This document shows, one piece after another, positions 18,798-27,417 of a stretch of 64,000 nt of DNA. The position numbers and the translations under genes are program-made. The DNA is from Streptomyces sp. MBT65 (GTDB taxonomy: Bacteria; Actinomycetota; Actinomycetes; Streptomycetales; Streptomycetaceae): assembly GCF_016612545.1 (NCBI RefSeq), contig NZ_JAENRY010000001.1, positions 1 through 64,000 of the forward strand, read 5' to 3'. The notes under the pieces were generated by a model. It ran no database searches. It was not told the origin of the DNA and saw nothing but the letters and a program-made list of their open reading frames with translations. Each line of letters opens with the position of its first letter. Positions within the stretch are counted from its first letter, which is position 1.

Positions 18798-19520
18798 ATG
18801 TCCACGTACGGCAGCATCAGTGAGACACCCTCTCTCGCCCGCGGTGGCGGGCAACACCTGCTCGTCGCCGTGGACGAGCCGGACAACGCCGAACTCCTCT
18901 CCATGACACTGGAGTTGGCGGGCTACCGCATCAGAACGGCCGGGAACGGCACCGAGGTGGTGGCACGGCTGGCGGAGCAGCGGTTCGAACTGGTCGTCAT
19001 CGACGCCGAGTTGCCGGAGATGGGCGCCCTCGCGCAGGGCCACCGGCTCGTCACGCACCGCCCGCCCGTCCTCCTGCTCACCGGCTGGGACGTCCTCGGC
19101 AAGCTGCTGCCCGAACTGGGCGCGGGGGAGCGCGACTACGTCACCAAGCCGTTCCGGATCGCCGAAGTGCTCGCCCGTATACAGGTGTTGCTGCGCGGCC
19201 GGGACGGCGGGCGGGACGGCGCGCTGCACTATGCGGACCTGGTGCTGGACGACACCACCTGCCAGGCGCGGCGCGGCCGACGCGTCCTCGACCTCACGCC
19301 CGCCGAGTACCGCCTGTTGCGCCACCTCCTCGTCAACGCGCACAAGGTGCTCTCCAAGGAGCAGATCAGCCGCTACGTCTGGGGCGACTTCCGCGGCGAC
19401 AACGCGATGGAGCAGCTCGTCTCCCGCCTCCGGCGCAAAGTGGACCGGGAAGGTGCGGCGCTCATCCATACGCGGCGGGGCTTCGGCTACTGGCTCGGGC
19501 GGGCGACCGGCGAGAGGTGA
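18798..19520 (+). CDS. OmpR/PhoB-type orphan response regulator
   Basis: A 240-residue regulator. The receiver (about 20-135) has Asp26/Glu27, phospho-acceptor Asp69 (VVIDAELPEM), Thr95 and Lys117 (VTKPF). The winged-helix domain (about 145-235) has LTPAEYRLLRHLLVNAHKVL and VSRLRRKVDREGAALIHTRR. No kinase gene adjoins it. The likely promoter places the transcript start at or next to the ATG, so the mRNA is probably leaderless. It is divergent from the SDR gene and shares the three-box control region. Confidence 0.9.
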   Translation: MSTYGSISETPSLARGGGQHLLVAVDEPDNAELLSMTLELAGYRIRTAGNGTEVVARLAEQRFELVVIDAELPEMGALAQGHRLVTHRPPVLLLTGWDVLGKLLPELGAGERDYVTKPFRIAEVLARIQVLLRGRDGGRDGALHYADLVLDDTTCQARRGRRVLDLTPAEYRLLRHLLVNAHKVLSKEQISRYVWGDFRGDNAMEQLVSRLRRKVDREGAALIHTRRGFGYWLGRATGER

Positions 19521-19878
19521 GTGCCCCGCCGGGGGAGTTGCACAGGATTCGCTGAGCAAATGCGGACGCTCGGTGAAGCGAGGTCGCGGGCGGTGTCACG
19601 GTGACGTGGCGGCGCCCTTTTCGCGTTGCGTTCGCGAGTCGGCGTCGTAACGCCATGCCTCGTCAACTCACAGGTAATGCAACTGAGTTGACCCTCGCTG
19701 GCATCTCTGTCCAGTTCACGGCAACAGTGGTGACGTGTGATCTGGGCCGTGTCGGGCCATTGTCAGGGAACTGGCCGGAAGGTGTCAGACGGCTCTGTTT
19801 GCATGTGCTCATCGAGGCCTCGTTCCCTGCACCCCGGCGCCCCGCCCCACACGGAGCCCTCCACCACCGAGGAGAGAC
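19521..19878. other. Intergenic region with a large inverted repeat
   Basis: No gene is visible. It contains a perfect 9-bp inverted repeat, GTCAACTCA (19662-19670) and TGAGTTGAC (19684-19692), around a 13-nt centre. This is a good operator candidate about 190 bp upstream of the P450 remnant. Confidence 0.5.
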
Positions 19879-20916
19879 GTGGCCGTCACCCTGACCGGCA
19901 CCGCGCCCGAAACGGCAGCCGCGGTCCCCGAGTACCCGATGCGGCGGGACGCGCGCTGCCCCCTCGCTCCGCCGCCCGCCGTGCACGGACTGCGCGACGG
20001 GAAACCGATCAGCAGGGTCCGCATCTGGAACGGCGCCACGCCCTGGCTCATCACCCGCCACGCCGACCAGCGCGCCCTGCTCACCGACCCCCGCGTCAGC
20101 GACGACGACCTGGAGAGCGGCTTCCCCTCCGTCAACGCGCATCGCGCCGAGATCGCCCCGCACACCCCGCGCCTGATCACCAACACCGACGCGCCCGAGC
20201 ACACCCGGCTGCGCCGGACGGTCAACGCACCCTTCCTCGTCAAGCGCATCGAGGCCATGCGGGCCCCCGTCCAGAAGATCGTCGACGAGCTGATCGACGA
20301 CATGCCGGCCGGCCCCAACCCCGCCGACCTGCTCACCGCGCTCGCCCTGCCCGTCCCCTCGCTGGTCATCGCCGAACTGCTCGGAGTGCCGTACGAGGAC
20401 CACGACTTCTTCCAGCGCAACAGCGGTATCGCGCTCGACAGCGCCGCCTCTCCCCAGGAGGCGCGGGAGGCGAGCGGTGCGCTGGCCGCCTGTCTCGACG
20501 AGCTCATCGGACTGAAGCTGGAGAACTCCGGCGAAGGGGTGCTCTCCGAGATAGCGGGGCGGGTCACGGCCGGTGAGATGAGCCGCACCGAGGCCGTCCA
20601 CATGGGCGTCGCCATGCTCATCGCCGGCCACGAGACCACCGCCACGATGATCATCTTCGGCACCCTCGCCCTGCTCCAGCACCCCGACCAACTCGCCCTG
20701 GTGCGCTACATGGACGACCCGAAGGCCATCGCCGGCGCGGTCGACGAACTGCTGCGCTACCTCACCATCGTGCAGACCGGCGTCCGGCGGGTCGCCAAGG
20801 CCGACATCGAGATCGGCGGTATCACCGTCCGGCCCCAGGCCCAGTTCATCACCGGCACCGATCTGCTCGTCGACGGCGGGCAGGCAGCGTGGGTGCGCCG
20901 GCACATGCGGCACTGA
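19879..20916 (+). pseudogene. Cytochrome P450 truncated and fused to an SDR tail
   Basis: The first about 317 residues are an actinobacterial P450 (CYP105/107-like): TNTDAPEHTRLRRTVNAPF, I-helix AGHETTATM and K-helix ExxR in DELLRYL. After IEIGGITVR the frame should continue to the heme-binding loop (FGxGxHxCLG). Instead it changes to QFITGTDLLVDGG, the typical C-terminal motif of short-chain dehydrogenases, and stops at residue 345. No heme Cys is present, so it cannot be a working P450. The junction is near 20831-20842 and the frame is kept, consistent with a single deletion that removed the P450 end and most of a downstream SDR gene. GTG start with GGAGAG upstream. Confidence 0.88.
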
Positions 20917-20928
20917 CGGCCCCGCCCC

Positions 20929-20958
20929 GGACGCCGGCCGCCCCGGACACCGGCGTCC
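20929..20958 (+). terminator. Hairpin after the P450 remnant
   Basis: Perfect 9-bp arms GGACGCCGG and CCGGCGTCC separated by 12 nt, 13 nt past the stop. Confidence 0.5.
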
Positions 20959-20976
20959 GGCCCTGTCGTAGCGCAG

Positions 20977-21067
20977 CGAGTCGTACGGCGGCGGGCTCAT
21001 CGAGTTCCACGCGCTGCTGAGGCAGTGGCGGGAGGACGGAGACATGGGCGAGCTGCTGGCCGAGTGA
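20977..21067 (+). pseudogene. Possible C-terminal gene fragment
   Basis: A short frame reading ESYGGGLIEFHALLRQW and ending in GELLAE before TGA at 21065 has the look of a protein C-terminus, but an in-frame stop lies just before it and there is no start. It could be residue of a gene lost with the P450 deletion. I cannot assign a family. Confidence 0.3.
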
Positions 21068-21091
21068 CGGGCGGGGACGGGTGCCGGTCGG

Positions 21092-21988
21092 TCAGTCCCG
21101 CGCGGTGAGAATGCTCAGCGCGTTCGCGGCGACGACGGCTCCGATGCCCGCCCACTCCGCCCAGCCCAGTTGCTGCCCCAGGCCGATCCACCCGACCACG
21201 GCGGCGAGCACCGGGTTGACGCTCATGAACAGCCCGAAGGCCGGAGCCGGCACCCGGCGCAGCGTGAACAGATCGACCAGATACGGCACCGCCGACGAGA
21301 GCACCCCGGCCGCCATCGCGCACCCGGCCGCCGCGAGGGTCGGCGGCTGCCGGATCGCGACGACGATCCCGATCGGCAGGAACATCAGCGCGGACACCCC
21401 GGCCGCCGTCGCCGGACCCTGCGCCCCGGGGATCCGTCGGCCGACGGTCCGGTTGAGCAGGATGTACGAGGCCCAGCACGCGGCGGCCAGCAGGCCGAGA
21501 CCCATGCCCAGGTAGTCCGCCGACGGGCGCGGCCGCATCAGCGTCACCACCCCTGCCACCGCGATCAGCGCACAACAGGCGTCCACACGGCGCCGGGTCG
21601 CGGCCAGCGCGATGGACAGCGGACCCAGGAACTCCAGCGTCACCGCCAGACCGAGCCCGATCCGGTCGATGGCGGTGTACAGGGACAGATTCATCGTCCC
21701 GAACACCACGGCCAGCAGCAGCACCGGCCACCACTGCCGCCAGACGAACTCCCGCAACCGGGGCCTGCCCACCGCGAACAGCACGACCGCGGCGACGTAC
21801 TGGCGCACCGCGACGACCCCCACCGGCCCGATGACCGGGAAGGCGAGGGACCCGATCGCCGCGCCGACCTGGTTGGACAGCCCGCTGCCCGCCATGGTGG
21901 CGACCCCGGCGAGGCCCACCTTCGACGGCTGCGGGGCGCCATGTGGCGTGACGGACAGGGGAGTTGTCGTAGCGGAGGCTCCAGGCAT
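21092..21988 (-). CDS. EamA/RhaT-family (DMT) exporter
   Basis: A 298-residue inner-membrane protein with ten predicted helices in two EamA repeats (about 30-150 and 160-295). It resembles RhtA-type threonine/homoserine exporters: VGVVAVRQYVAAVVLF, DRIGLGLAVTLEFLGPLSIA and GLFMSVNPVLAAVVGWIGLG. It is divergent from a LysR gene across a 68-bp gap, the usual regulator-transporter arrangement. The substrate is probably an amino acid or small metabolite, not readable from sequence. Confidence 0.88.
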   Translation of the reverse strand: MPGASATTTPLSVTPHGAPQPSKVGLAGVATMAGSGLSNQVGAAIGSLAFPVIGPVGVVAVRQYVAAVVLFAVGRPRLREFVWRQWWPVLLLAVVFGTMNLSLYTAIDRIGLGLAVTLEFLGPLSIALAATRRRVDACCALIAVAGVVTLMRPRPSADYLGMGLGLLAAACWASYILLNRTVGRRIPGAQGPATAAGVSALMFLPIGIVVAIRQPPTLAAAGCAMAAGVLSSAVPYLVDLFTLRRVPAPAFGLFMSVNPVLAAVVGWIGLGQQLGWAEWAGIGAVVAANALSILTARD

Positions 21989-22014
21989 ACCCCGATCGTG
22001 CGCCCCGCCGACAC

Positions 22015-22048
22015 TTGCGCAAAATGCAACATCGAGACGATCTATACG
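22015..22048. promoter_or_regulatory. LysR box and promoter in the divergent gap
   Basis: TTGC-N7-GCAA (22015-22029) contains a T-N11-A LysR motif. TATACG (22043-22048) is a good -10 hexamer for the LysR gene beginning at 22057. Confidence 0.55.
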
Positions 22049-22056
22049 CTGGAGTC

Positions 22057-22911
22057 ATGGATCTGGAGCTACGGCAGTTGCGCTGCCTCGTCGCGATTGT
22101 CGACGAGGGCACCTTCACGGACGCCGCCCTCGCCCTCGGCGTCTCCCAGGCGGCCGTCTCCCGCACCCTCGCCTCCCTCGAACAGGCCCTGGGTGTACGG
22201 CTGTTGAGGCGCACCTCGCGATCGGTGACGCCGACGAGCACCGGGCTGCGGGTCGTCGCGCACGCCCGCCGTGTCCTCGCCGAGGTCGACGAGCTGGTCC
22301 GGGACGCCACCTCGGGCCACGCCCATCTGCGCATCGGCTACGCCTGGTCGGCGCTCGGCAGGCACACGCTCCCCTTCCAGCGCCGCTGGGGCAGGGCGCA
22401 CCCGGAGACCGATCTGCACCTGGTCCGGGTGAACTCCGCCACCGCCGGGCTGGAGGAAGGCGCCTGCGATCTGGCCGTGGTCCGCAGAGCACTGGACGAC
22501 CGGCGGTTCGAGTCGGCGATCGTCGGGCTGGAGCGACGCCTGTGCGCCATGGCCTCGGACGACCCGCTGGCCCGGCGCCGGTCGGTCCGGCTGGCCGATC
22601 TCGCCGGACGCACCCTGCTGGTCGACCGCCGCACCGGCACCACGTCCGCCGACCTGTGGCCGCCCGACTCCCGCCCGGCCACCGAGGACACCCACGACGT
22701 CGACGACTGGCTCACCGTGATCGCCACCGGCCGCAGCGTCGGCATGACCGCCGAGTCGACCGCCAACCAGTACCCGCGGCCCGGAGTCGTCTACCGCCCG
22801 GTGCGCGACGGCGAGCCCATCGCCGTACGCCTCGCCTGGTGGAAGGACGATCCGCACCCCGCCGCCCAGGCCGTGCTGGAACTGCTCACCGCGCTCTACC
22901 GCGAGGCCTGA
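22057..22911 (+). CDS. LysR-family regulator of the divergent exporter
   Basis: A 284-residue regulator. The winged helix-turn-helix is at residues 1-60 (LRQLRCLVAIVDEGTFTDAA, ALGVSQAAVSRTLASLEQAL). The effector-binding domain (about 85-284) is shortened compared with the usual 300-residue family length. ATG 22057 is chosen over 22015 because MDLELRQLRCLVAI is the canonical LysR start. It probably regulates the EamA gene and itself through the T-N11-A box between them. Confidence 0.9.
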   Translation: MDLELRQLRCLVAIVDEGTFTDAALALGVSQAAVSRTLASLEQALGVRLLRRTSRSVTPTSTGLRVVAHARRVLAEVDELVRDATSGHAHLRIGYAWSALGRHTLPFQRRWGRAHPETDLHLVRVNSATAGLEEGACDLAVVRRALDDRRFESAIVGLERRLCAMASDDPLARRRSVRLADLAGRTLLVDRRTGTTSADLWPPDSRPATEDTHDVDDWLTVIATGRSVGMTAESTANQYPRPGVVYRPVRDGEPIAVRLAWWKDDPHPAAQAVLELLTALYREA

Positions 22912-22974
22912 ACCGGGTCACCCTGACGGCCCACGCCCGTGGCCTCCACCAGGGGCCCGCTCGACGCTGAGGCC

Positions 22975-23915
22975 ATGAGCCCTGGTCATGCCCGCTCGTC
23001 GCAGCGGACGCGGATCGTCCTCCTGGTGGCCGTCGTCGTCGCGGCCCTCGTCACGGGCCTCGCGCTGCTGCCCGACACCTTCTCGGCGGACGCCCACGGG
23101 CGAGTCACCAGGGTCACCGCCGTCGGTGACGTGGGCAAGAACCCTCCGGTCACCAAGCCGACGATCGCCTGTGCGGACCTGCTCCAGAAGGACTTCGGGA
23201 CGCTCGACGACGCGGCGACCTCCGTCGCCTCCGTGACCGTCGTGGCCAAGGGCGACGCGAGCGCGTACGAGTACTGCGACGTCAGGGGCACCGTCGCCCC
23301 GCAGATCCGGTTCGAGCTGAGGCTGCCGACCCGGATCTCACCAAGTTCCACGAGGCCGGCGGCAGGCTCATCCAGTGGCACGGGCTGACCGACCCCAACA
23401 TCCCGCCCACCGGGACCCGGGTATACCGCCAGGCCATGATCGACACGATGGGGCAGGAGAAGGTCGACGACTTCTACCGCCTGTACCTGTTCCCGGGCGT
23501 CAACCACTGCGGCGGCGGTGACGGACCCGACAGCTTCGACCTGCTGAGCAGGCTGATCGACTGGCGGGAGACCGGGAAGGTGCCGGGCGCTGTCGTCGCG
23601 TCGAAGACCAGTGGCGGCAATCAGCCCGGGGGACCGGCGGGCGGTCAGCTCGGCGGCGGCAGCGCGAAGGCCTCCGCGAGCGCGAGCGGCAGCGCGCCCA
23701 CCGTCGAATACACGCGGCCCGTCTACCCGTACCCCCAACTGGTCGCCTACGACGGCTCCGGCAACAAGGACGACGCGGCCAACTACCGCGCCTACACACC
23801 CGACAAGCTGCCTGACGACCACTACAAGTGGGTCGGCTCCTTCACCTCCGGCTACCAGGAGTGGTGCGAGACGAAGGACGGCAGGTCGATGAGCTGTAGC
23901 CGTCACGCGCCGTAG
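22975..23915 (+). pseudogene. Tannase/feruloyl-esterase-family gene with internal deletion
   Basis: The 5' part encodes a membrane anchor/signal (IVLLVAVVVAALVTGLALLP) and the start of the mature protein with paired Cys (IACADLLQKDF). About residue 118 (near 23320) the frame breaks. The next frame reads DPDLTKFHEAGGRLIQWHG and LFPGVNHCGGGDGPDSFDLL, the C-terminal part of the tannase/feruloyl esterase family including the catalytic His region; a Gly/Ser-rich tail follows. The middle, about 300 or more residues with the nucleophile Ser, is missing and the two halves are in different frames. It is an inactive remnant. Tannases release gallate, and gallate-type catabolic genes start 900 bp downstream. 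Confidence 0.82.
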
Positions 23916-24040
23916 GAGAAGGCGGTTCTCCAGCCCGAGAAGAGTGCGGTTCACTGCCCGTCCAGGGCCGGTCCATGGGCGGGCGGCGGCGTGTCTGCGG
24001 TAAGTATGGGCGGAAGCATGCGTGCAATACGGCGGACAAA

Positions 24041-24052
24041 ATTGTTGACAAT
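24041..24052. promoter_or_regulatory. GntR operator candidate upstream of the regulator
   Basis: ATTGTTGACAAT, an ATTGT-TG-ACAAT inverted repeat, lies 52 bp before the GntR start in an AT-rich patch (TTGTTTGGCTAGATTTA follows). The same core, ATTGTTGACAA, occurs before the MFS gene at 28398. Confidence 0.6.
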
Positions 24053-24103
24053 CTTGTTTGGCTAGATTTAGGTTCGACAGGCACTCACTCAGGGAGGGCA
24101 ACG

Positions 24104-24754
24104 ATGCCGAAAGAAGCCCGTCCGAGCACCGGGGAGCAGGCCAAGCAACATGCGCTCGCGCAGTTGCGGCAGGCGATCCTGCAGGGCGACATGGCACCGG
24201 CACAGCGGTTGGTGGAGAACGAGCTGGCCGAGCAGTTCGATGTGACGCGGGCCAGCATCCGGGCGGCGCTGATCGATCTGGCGGCCGAAGGACTGGTCGA
24301 GCGGATCCGCAACCGGGGTTCCCGGGTGCGGGTGGTGACAGTGGAGGAAGCGGTCGCCATCACGGAGTGCCGCATGGTCCTGGAGGGACTGTGCGCGGCC
24401 AAGGCGGCCGTCGCGGCCGACGACGACCAGTTGACCGAACTGGTGGACCTGGGCCGGGCCATGACCAAGGCCGTGGCTGACGGTGAGCCGGTGACCTACT
24501 CCGAGCTCAACCACGAACTGCACGACAAGGTACGGGAGTTCTCCGGCCAGCAGACGGCCGTGGCCCTGCTGGAGCGGCTCAATGCCCAACTGGTGCGGCA
24601 CCGCTTCCAGTTGGCGCTGCGGCCGGGGCGTCCGCAGCAGTCCCTGAGCGAGCATCTGGCGATGATCGAGGCGATCACGGCCAGGGACCCACAGGCGGCC
24701 GAGGCGGCCGTCCGCGCCCATCTCACCAGTGTGATCGAGGCGTTGCGCGACTGA
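24104..24754 (+). CDS. GntR/FadR-type regulator of the aromatic island
   Basis: A 216-residue FadR-subfamily regulator. The N-terminal winged helix (about 12-78) has LRQAILQGDMAPAQRLVENE and FDVTRASIRAALIDLAAEGL. The all-helical FCD ligand domain (about 90-210) has metal-binding-type residues (NHELHDKV, SEHLAMIEAI). ATG 24104 follows AGGGAGGGCAACG. It heads the galB-galC-galD-dioxygenase cluster and probably represses it until a pathway intermediate binds. Shared operator-like sites support control of both this operon and the MFS gene. Confidence 0.9.
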   Translation: MPKEARPSTGEQAKQHALAQLRQAILQGDMAPAQRLVENELAEQFDVTRASIRAALIDLAAEGLVERIRNRGSRVRVVTVEEAVAITECRMVLEGLCAAKAAVAADDDQLTELVDLGRAMTKAVADGEPVTYSELNHELHDKVREFSGQQTAVALLERLNAQLVRHRFQLALRPGRPQQSLSEHLAMIEAITARDPQAAEAAVRAHLTSVIEALRD

Positions 24755-24815
24755 CGCGCGGCGGATCGGCGCAGCTGGGGCGGGCGCACACCTGTCCACC
24801 AAGGAGATTCGAGTC

Positions 24816-25565
24816 ATGACGCACGGCAACGCGCCCGCCCCCCCACGATCGACGCTCGTCGTCACGGCGCACGCCGGGGACTTCGTCTGGCGGGCGGGCG
24901 GAGCCATCGCGCTGGCCGCCGCCCGCGGTGAGAAGGTCACCATCGCCTGTCTGACCTTCGGTGAGCGCGGTGAGTCCGCCAAGGCCTGGCGCGAGGGCAA
25001 GAAGCTGGACGAGATCAAGGCGATACGCCAGGACGAGGCCGAGCGCGCCGCGGCCACCCTCGGCGCCGAGGTCCGCTTCTTCGACGCCGGCGACTACCCC
25101 CTGGTCGCCACCGCCGAGTTGACCGACAAACTGGTCGAGGTCTACCGCGCCACCCAGCCCGACGTCGTGCTCACCCACCCCACCGAGGACCCGTACAACG
25201 GCGACCACCCGGCCGCCAACCGGATGGCGCTGGAGGCCCGCGTCCTGGCGCAGGCCATCGGATACCCCGGCGAGGGCGAGATCATCGGCGCCCCGCCGGT
25301 CTTCTACTTCGAGCCGCACCAGCCCGAGATGAGCGGCTTCAAGCCCGAGGTCCTCCTCGACATCACCGAGGTCTGGGACACCAAGCGCGCCGCGATGGAG
25401 TGCCTCGGCGCCCAGCAGCACCTGTGGGACTACTACACCGACCTGGCCGTACGTCGAGGCGTCCAGCTCAAGCGCAACGCCGGCCCGAACCTGGGCCTGG
25501 CCCACAAGACGATGGCCGAGGCGTACATGCGCCCGTATCCGCAGATCGCGAAGGAGCTGGCATAA
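24816..25565 (+). CDS. galB: 4-oxalomesaconate hydratase GalB (PIG-L family)
   Basis: A 249-residue zinc-dependent PIG-L/LmbE-fold protein. The metal site reads AHAGDFVWRAGG (residues about 18-29) in place of the deacetylase AHPDDE, plus THPTEDPYNGDHPAAN (about 118-133). The AH-x-x-D-FVWR form is the one I associate with GalB, which hydrates enol/keto 4-oxalomesaconate to 4-carboxy-4-hydroxy-2-oxoadipate. Its place directly before aldolase and tautomerase genes strongly supports this over GlcNAc deacetylase. The start has CAAGGAGATT upstream. The TAA stop is 2 nt before the galC start. Confidence 0.82.
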   Translation: MTHGNAPAPPRSTLVVTAHAGDFVWRAGGAIALAAARGEKVTIACLTFGERGESAKAWREGKKLDEIKAIRQDEAERAAATLGAEVRFFDAGDYPLVATAELTDKLVEVYRATQPDVVLTHPTEDPYNGDHPAANRMALEARVLAQAIGYPGEGEIIGAPPVFYFEPHQPEMSGFKPEVLLDITEVWDTKRAAMECLGAQQHLWDYYTDLAVRRGVQLKRNAGPNLGLAHKTMAEAYMRPYPQIAKELA

Positions 25566-25567
25566 CC

Positions 25568-26272
25568 ATGGGCGGCGTCATCGTCACCAACCCCCCGAAG
25601 GCGGACGCCCAGGACGTCGAGGCGCTGAGTGCCTTCGGCGTGGCCACCGTCAGCGAGGCCATGGACCGCACCGGACTGCTCGGCCCCTCAATTCGCCCTG
25701 TGCAGCAGGGAGTTCGGGTCGCGGGCACCGCCGTCACCGTGCTCAGCTGGCCCGGCGACAACCTCATGATCCACGCGGCCGTGGAGCAGTGCGGCGAGGG
25801 CGACATCCTGGTCGTCACCACCACCTCCCCGTGCACGGACGGCCTGTTCGGCGAACTCTTCGCCACGGCACTCCAGAAGCGCGGGGTGCGCGGAGTCGTC
25901 CTCAACACGGGCATCCGCGACACCCAGGAACTGCGCGACATGGGCTTCGCCGCCTGGTCCCGTGCCGTCTCCTCCCAGGGCACCGTCAAGGCCACCGGCG
26001 GCTCCGTCAACGTGCCCATCGCCATCGACGGCCAGGTCGTCCGCCCCGGTGACGTGATCGTCGCCGACGACGACGGCGTGGTGGTCGTCCCGCGCGAGAA
26101 GGCCCGCGAGACCGCCGAGAGGTCGGAGGCCCGCGAGGCCAAGGAAGCGGCCACCCGCGCCGCCTTCCTGGAGGGCCAACTCGGTCTGGACCGCTACGGG
26201 TTGCGCGACACCCTCAAGCAACTCGGCGTCGAGTACCGGTCGTACGAGGAGTACACCGGAGCCGGGTCGTGA
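25568..26272 (+). CDS. galC: 4-carboxy-4-hydroxy-2-oxoadipate aldolase GalC (RraA fold)
   Basis: A 234-residue RraA-fold class II aldolase that cleaves 4-carboxy-4-hydroxy-2-oxoadipate to pyruvate and oxaloacetate, often also decarboxylating oxaloacetate. The active-site motif GIRDTQE (Arg117, Asp118) and the GELFAT region are present; RraA ribonuclease regulators lack the C-terminal helical extension (about 180-234, EKARETAERSEAREAKEAAT) seen here. The start ATG 25568 has AAGGAG upstream. The stop overlaps the galD start (GTGA). Confidence 0.88.
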   Translation: MGGVIVTNPPKADAQDVEALSAFGVATVSEAMDRTGLLGPSIRPVQQGVRVAGTAVTVLSWPGDNLMIHAAVEQCGEGDILVVTTTSPCTDGLFGELFATALQKRGVRGVVLNTGIRDTQELRDMGFAAWSRAVSSQGTVKATGGSVNVPIAIDGQVVRPGDVIVADDDGVVVVPREKARETAERSEAREAKEAATRAAFLEGQLGLDRYGLRDTLKQLGVEYRSYEEYTGAGS

Positions 26273-27417
26273 CCGGGCCCGCGGAGGTGCGCTGCATGCT
26301 GATGCGCGGCGGCACCTCCAAGGGCGCCTACTTCCTGGCCGAGGACCTCCCCGCCGATCCGGCCGACCGTGACGACCTGCTGCTGCGCGTCATGGGCAGC
26401 CCCGACCCGCGCCAGATCGACGGCCTGGGCGGCGCCCACCCGCTCACCAGCAAGGTCGGCGTGGTCTCCGTCTCGGCCGACCCCGAGGCCGACGTCGACT
26501 ACCTGTTCCTGCAAGTCGCCGTCGACCGCCCCGAAGTGACGGATCGTCAGAACTGCGGGAACATCCTCGCCGGCATAGGCCCGTTCGCCGTGGAGCGGGG
26601 GCTCGTGGCCCCCGGTGACGGCGAGACCTCCGTCCGCATCCGCATGCTCAACACCGGGGAACTCGCGATCGCCAGCTTCCCCACGCCGGGCGGACGGGTC
26701 GACTACTCCGGTACGGCCGAGATCTCGGGCGTGCCCGGCACCGCCGCGCCGGTGGTGATCGAATTCCCGCAGGGCGCGAGCCCGTTGCTGCCGACCGGGC
26801 GCGTCCGTGACGTGATCGCCGGCACCGAGGTGACCTGCGTCGACAACGGCATGCCGGTCGTCCTGATCCCCGCCGCCGTACTGGACGTCACGGGATACGA
26901 GACGCCCGGAGACCTGGAGGAGAACCTCGTTCTCGCCGACCGCCTCCGGGAGATCCGTCTGGCGGCAGGGAAGCTGATGGGCCTCGGTGAAGTCGGCCAC
27001 ACCACGATCCCCAAGCTCAGCCTGCTGGCACCGCCGAGGGACGGCGGCGCGGTGACGACCCGCACCTTCATTCCCGTGCGCTGCCACACGTCCATCGGTG
27101 TCCTAGGCGCCGCGAGCGTGGCGGCGGGGCTCCTCGTCCCCGGCGGGGTGGGGGAGGGCATCGCGACCGTACCCGCACAAAGTGACCGAATACGTATCGA
27201 GCATCCCAGCGGATTCCTGGACATCGAAACCGGCGTCGAGGTCGGATCCGCAGGGTCCGCTCCCGTGGTCCGCAGAACCGCGGTCGTCCGCACCGCACGA
27301 AAGATCTTCGACGGCACGGTCTTCCCCCGGCCCGCCGGCATCACACCACGCGATACCGCCCCGACTCCCGCACCCGCACGCCCCCTTGGAGGCAACGATG
27401 GCTCCGCCGCTCGGTGA
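26269..27417 (+). CDS. galD: 4-oxalomesaconate tautomerase GalD (PrpF family)
   Basis: A 382-residue PrpF/GalD protein with two diaminopimelate-epimerase-like halves. Recognisable are MLMRGGTSKGAYF (about 8-20), the NCGN motif in DRQNCGNILAGIGPF (about 85-100) and KVGVVS (about 65). It interconverts keto and enol forms of 4-oxalomesaconate before GalB. The start is GTG 26269, overlapping galC. The last 20 nt overlap the next gene, and the C-terminal 20 residues (Pro/Ala-rich) are therefore constrained by the downstream start. Confidence 0.88.
   Translation: MTGPAEVRCMLMRGGTSKGAYFLAEDLPADPADRDDLLLRVMGSPDPRQIDGLGGAHPLTSKVGVVSVSADPEADVDYLFLQVAVDRPEVTDRQNCGNILAGIGPFAVERGLVAPGDGETSVRIRMLNTGELAIASFPTPGGRVDYSGTAEISGVPGTAAPVVIEFPQGASPLLPTGRVRDVIAGTEVTCVDNGMPVVLIPAAVLDVTGYETPGDLEENLVLADRLREIRLAAGKLMGLGEVGHTTIPKLSLLAPPRDGGAVTTRTFIPVRCHTSIGVLGAASVAAGLLVPGGVGEGIATVPAQSDRIRIEHPSGFLDIETGVEVGSAGSAPVVRRTAVVRTARKIFDGTVFPRPAGITPRDTAPTPAPARPLGGNDGSAAR

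Noticed and set aside
24816..25565. GlcNAc-type (MshB-like) deacetylase for the PIG-L protein
   Set aside because: The AHPDDE motif is replaced by AHAGDFVWR and the gene sits directly before an aldolase and a tautomerase of the gallate route.
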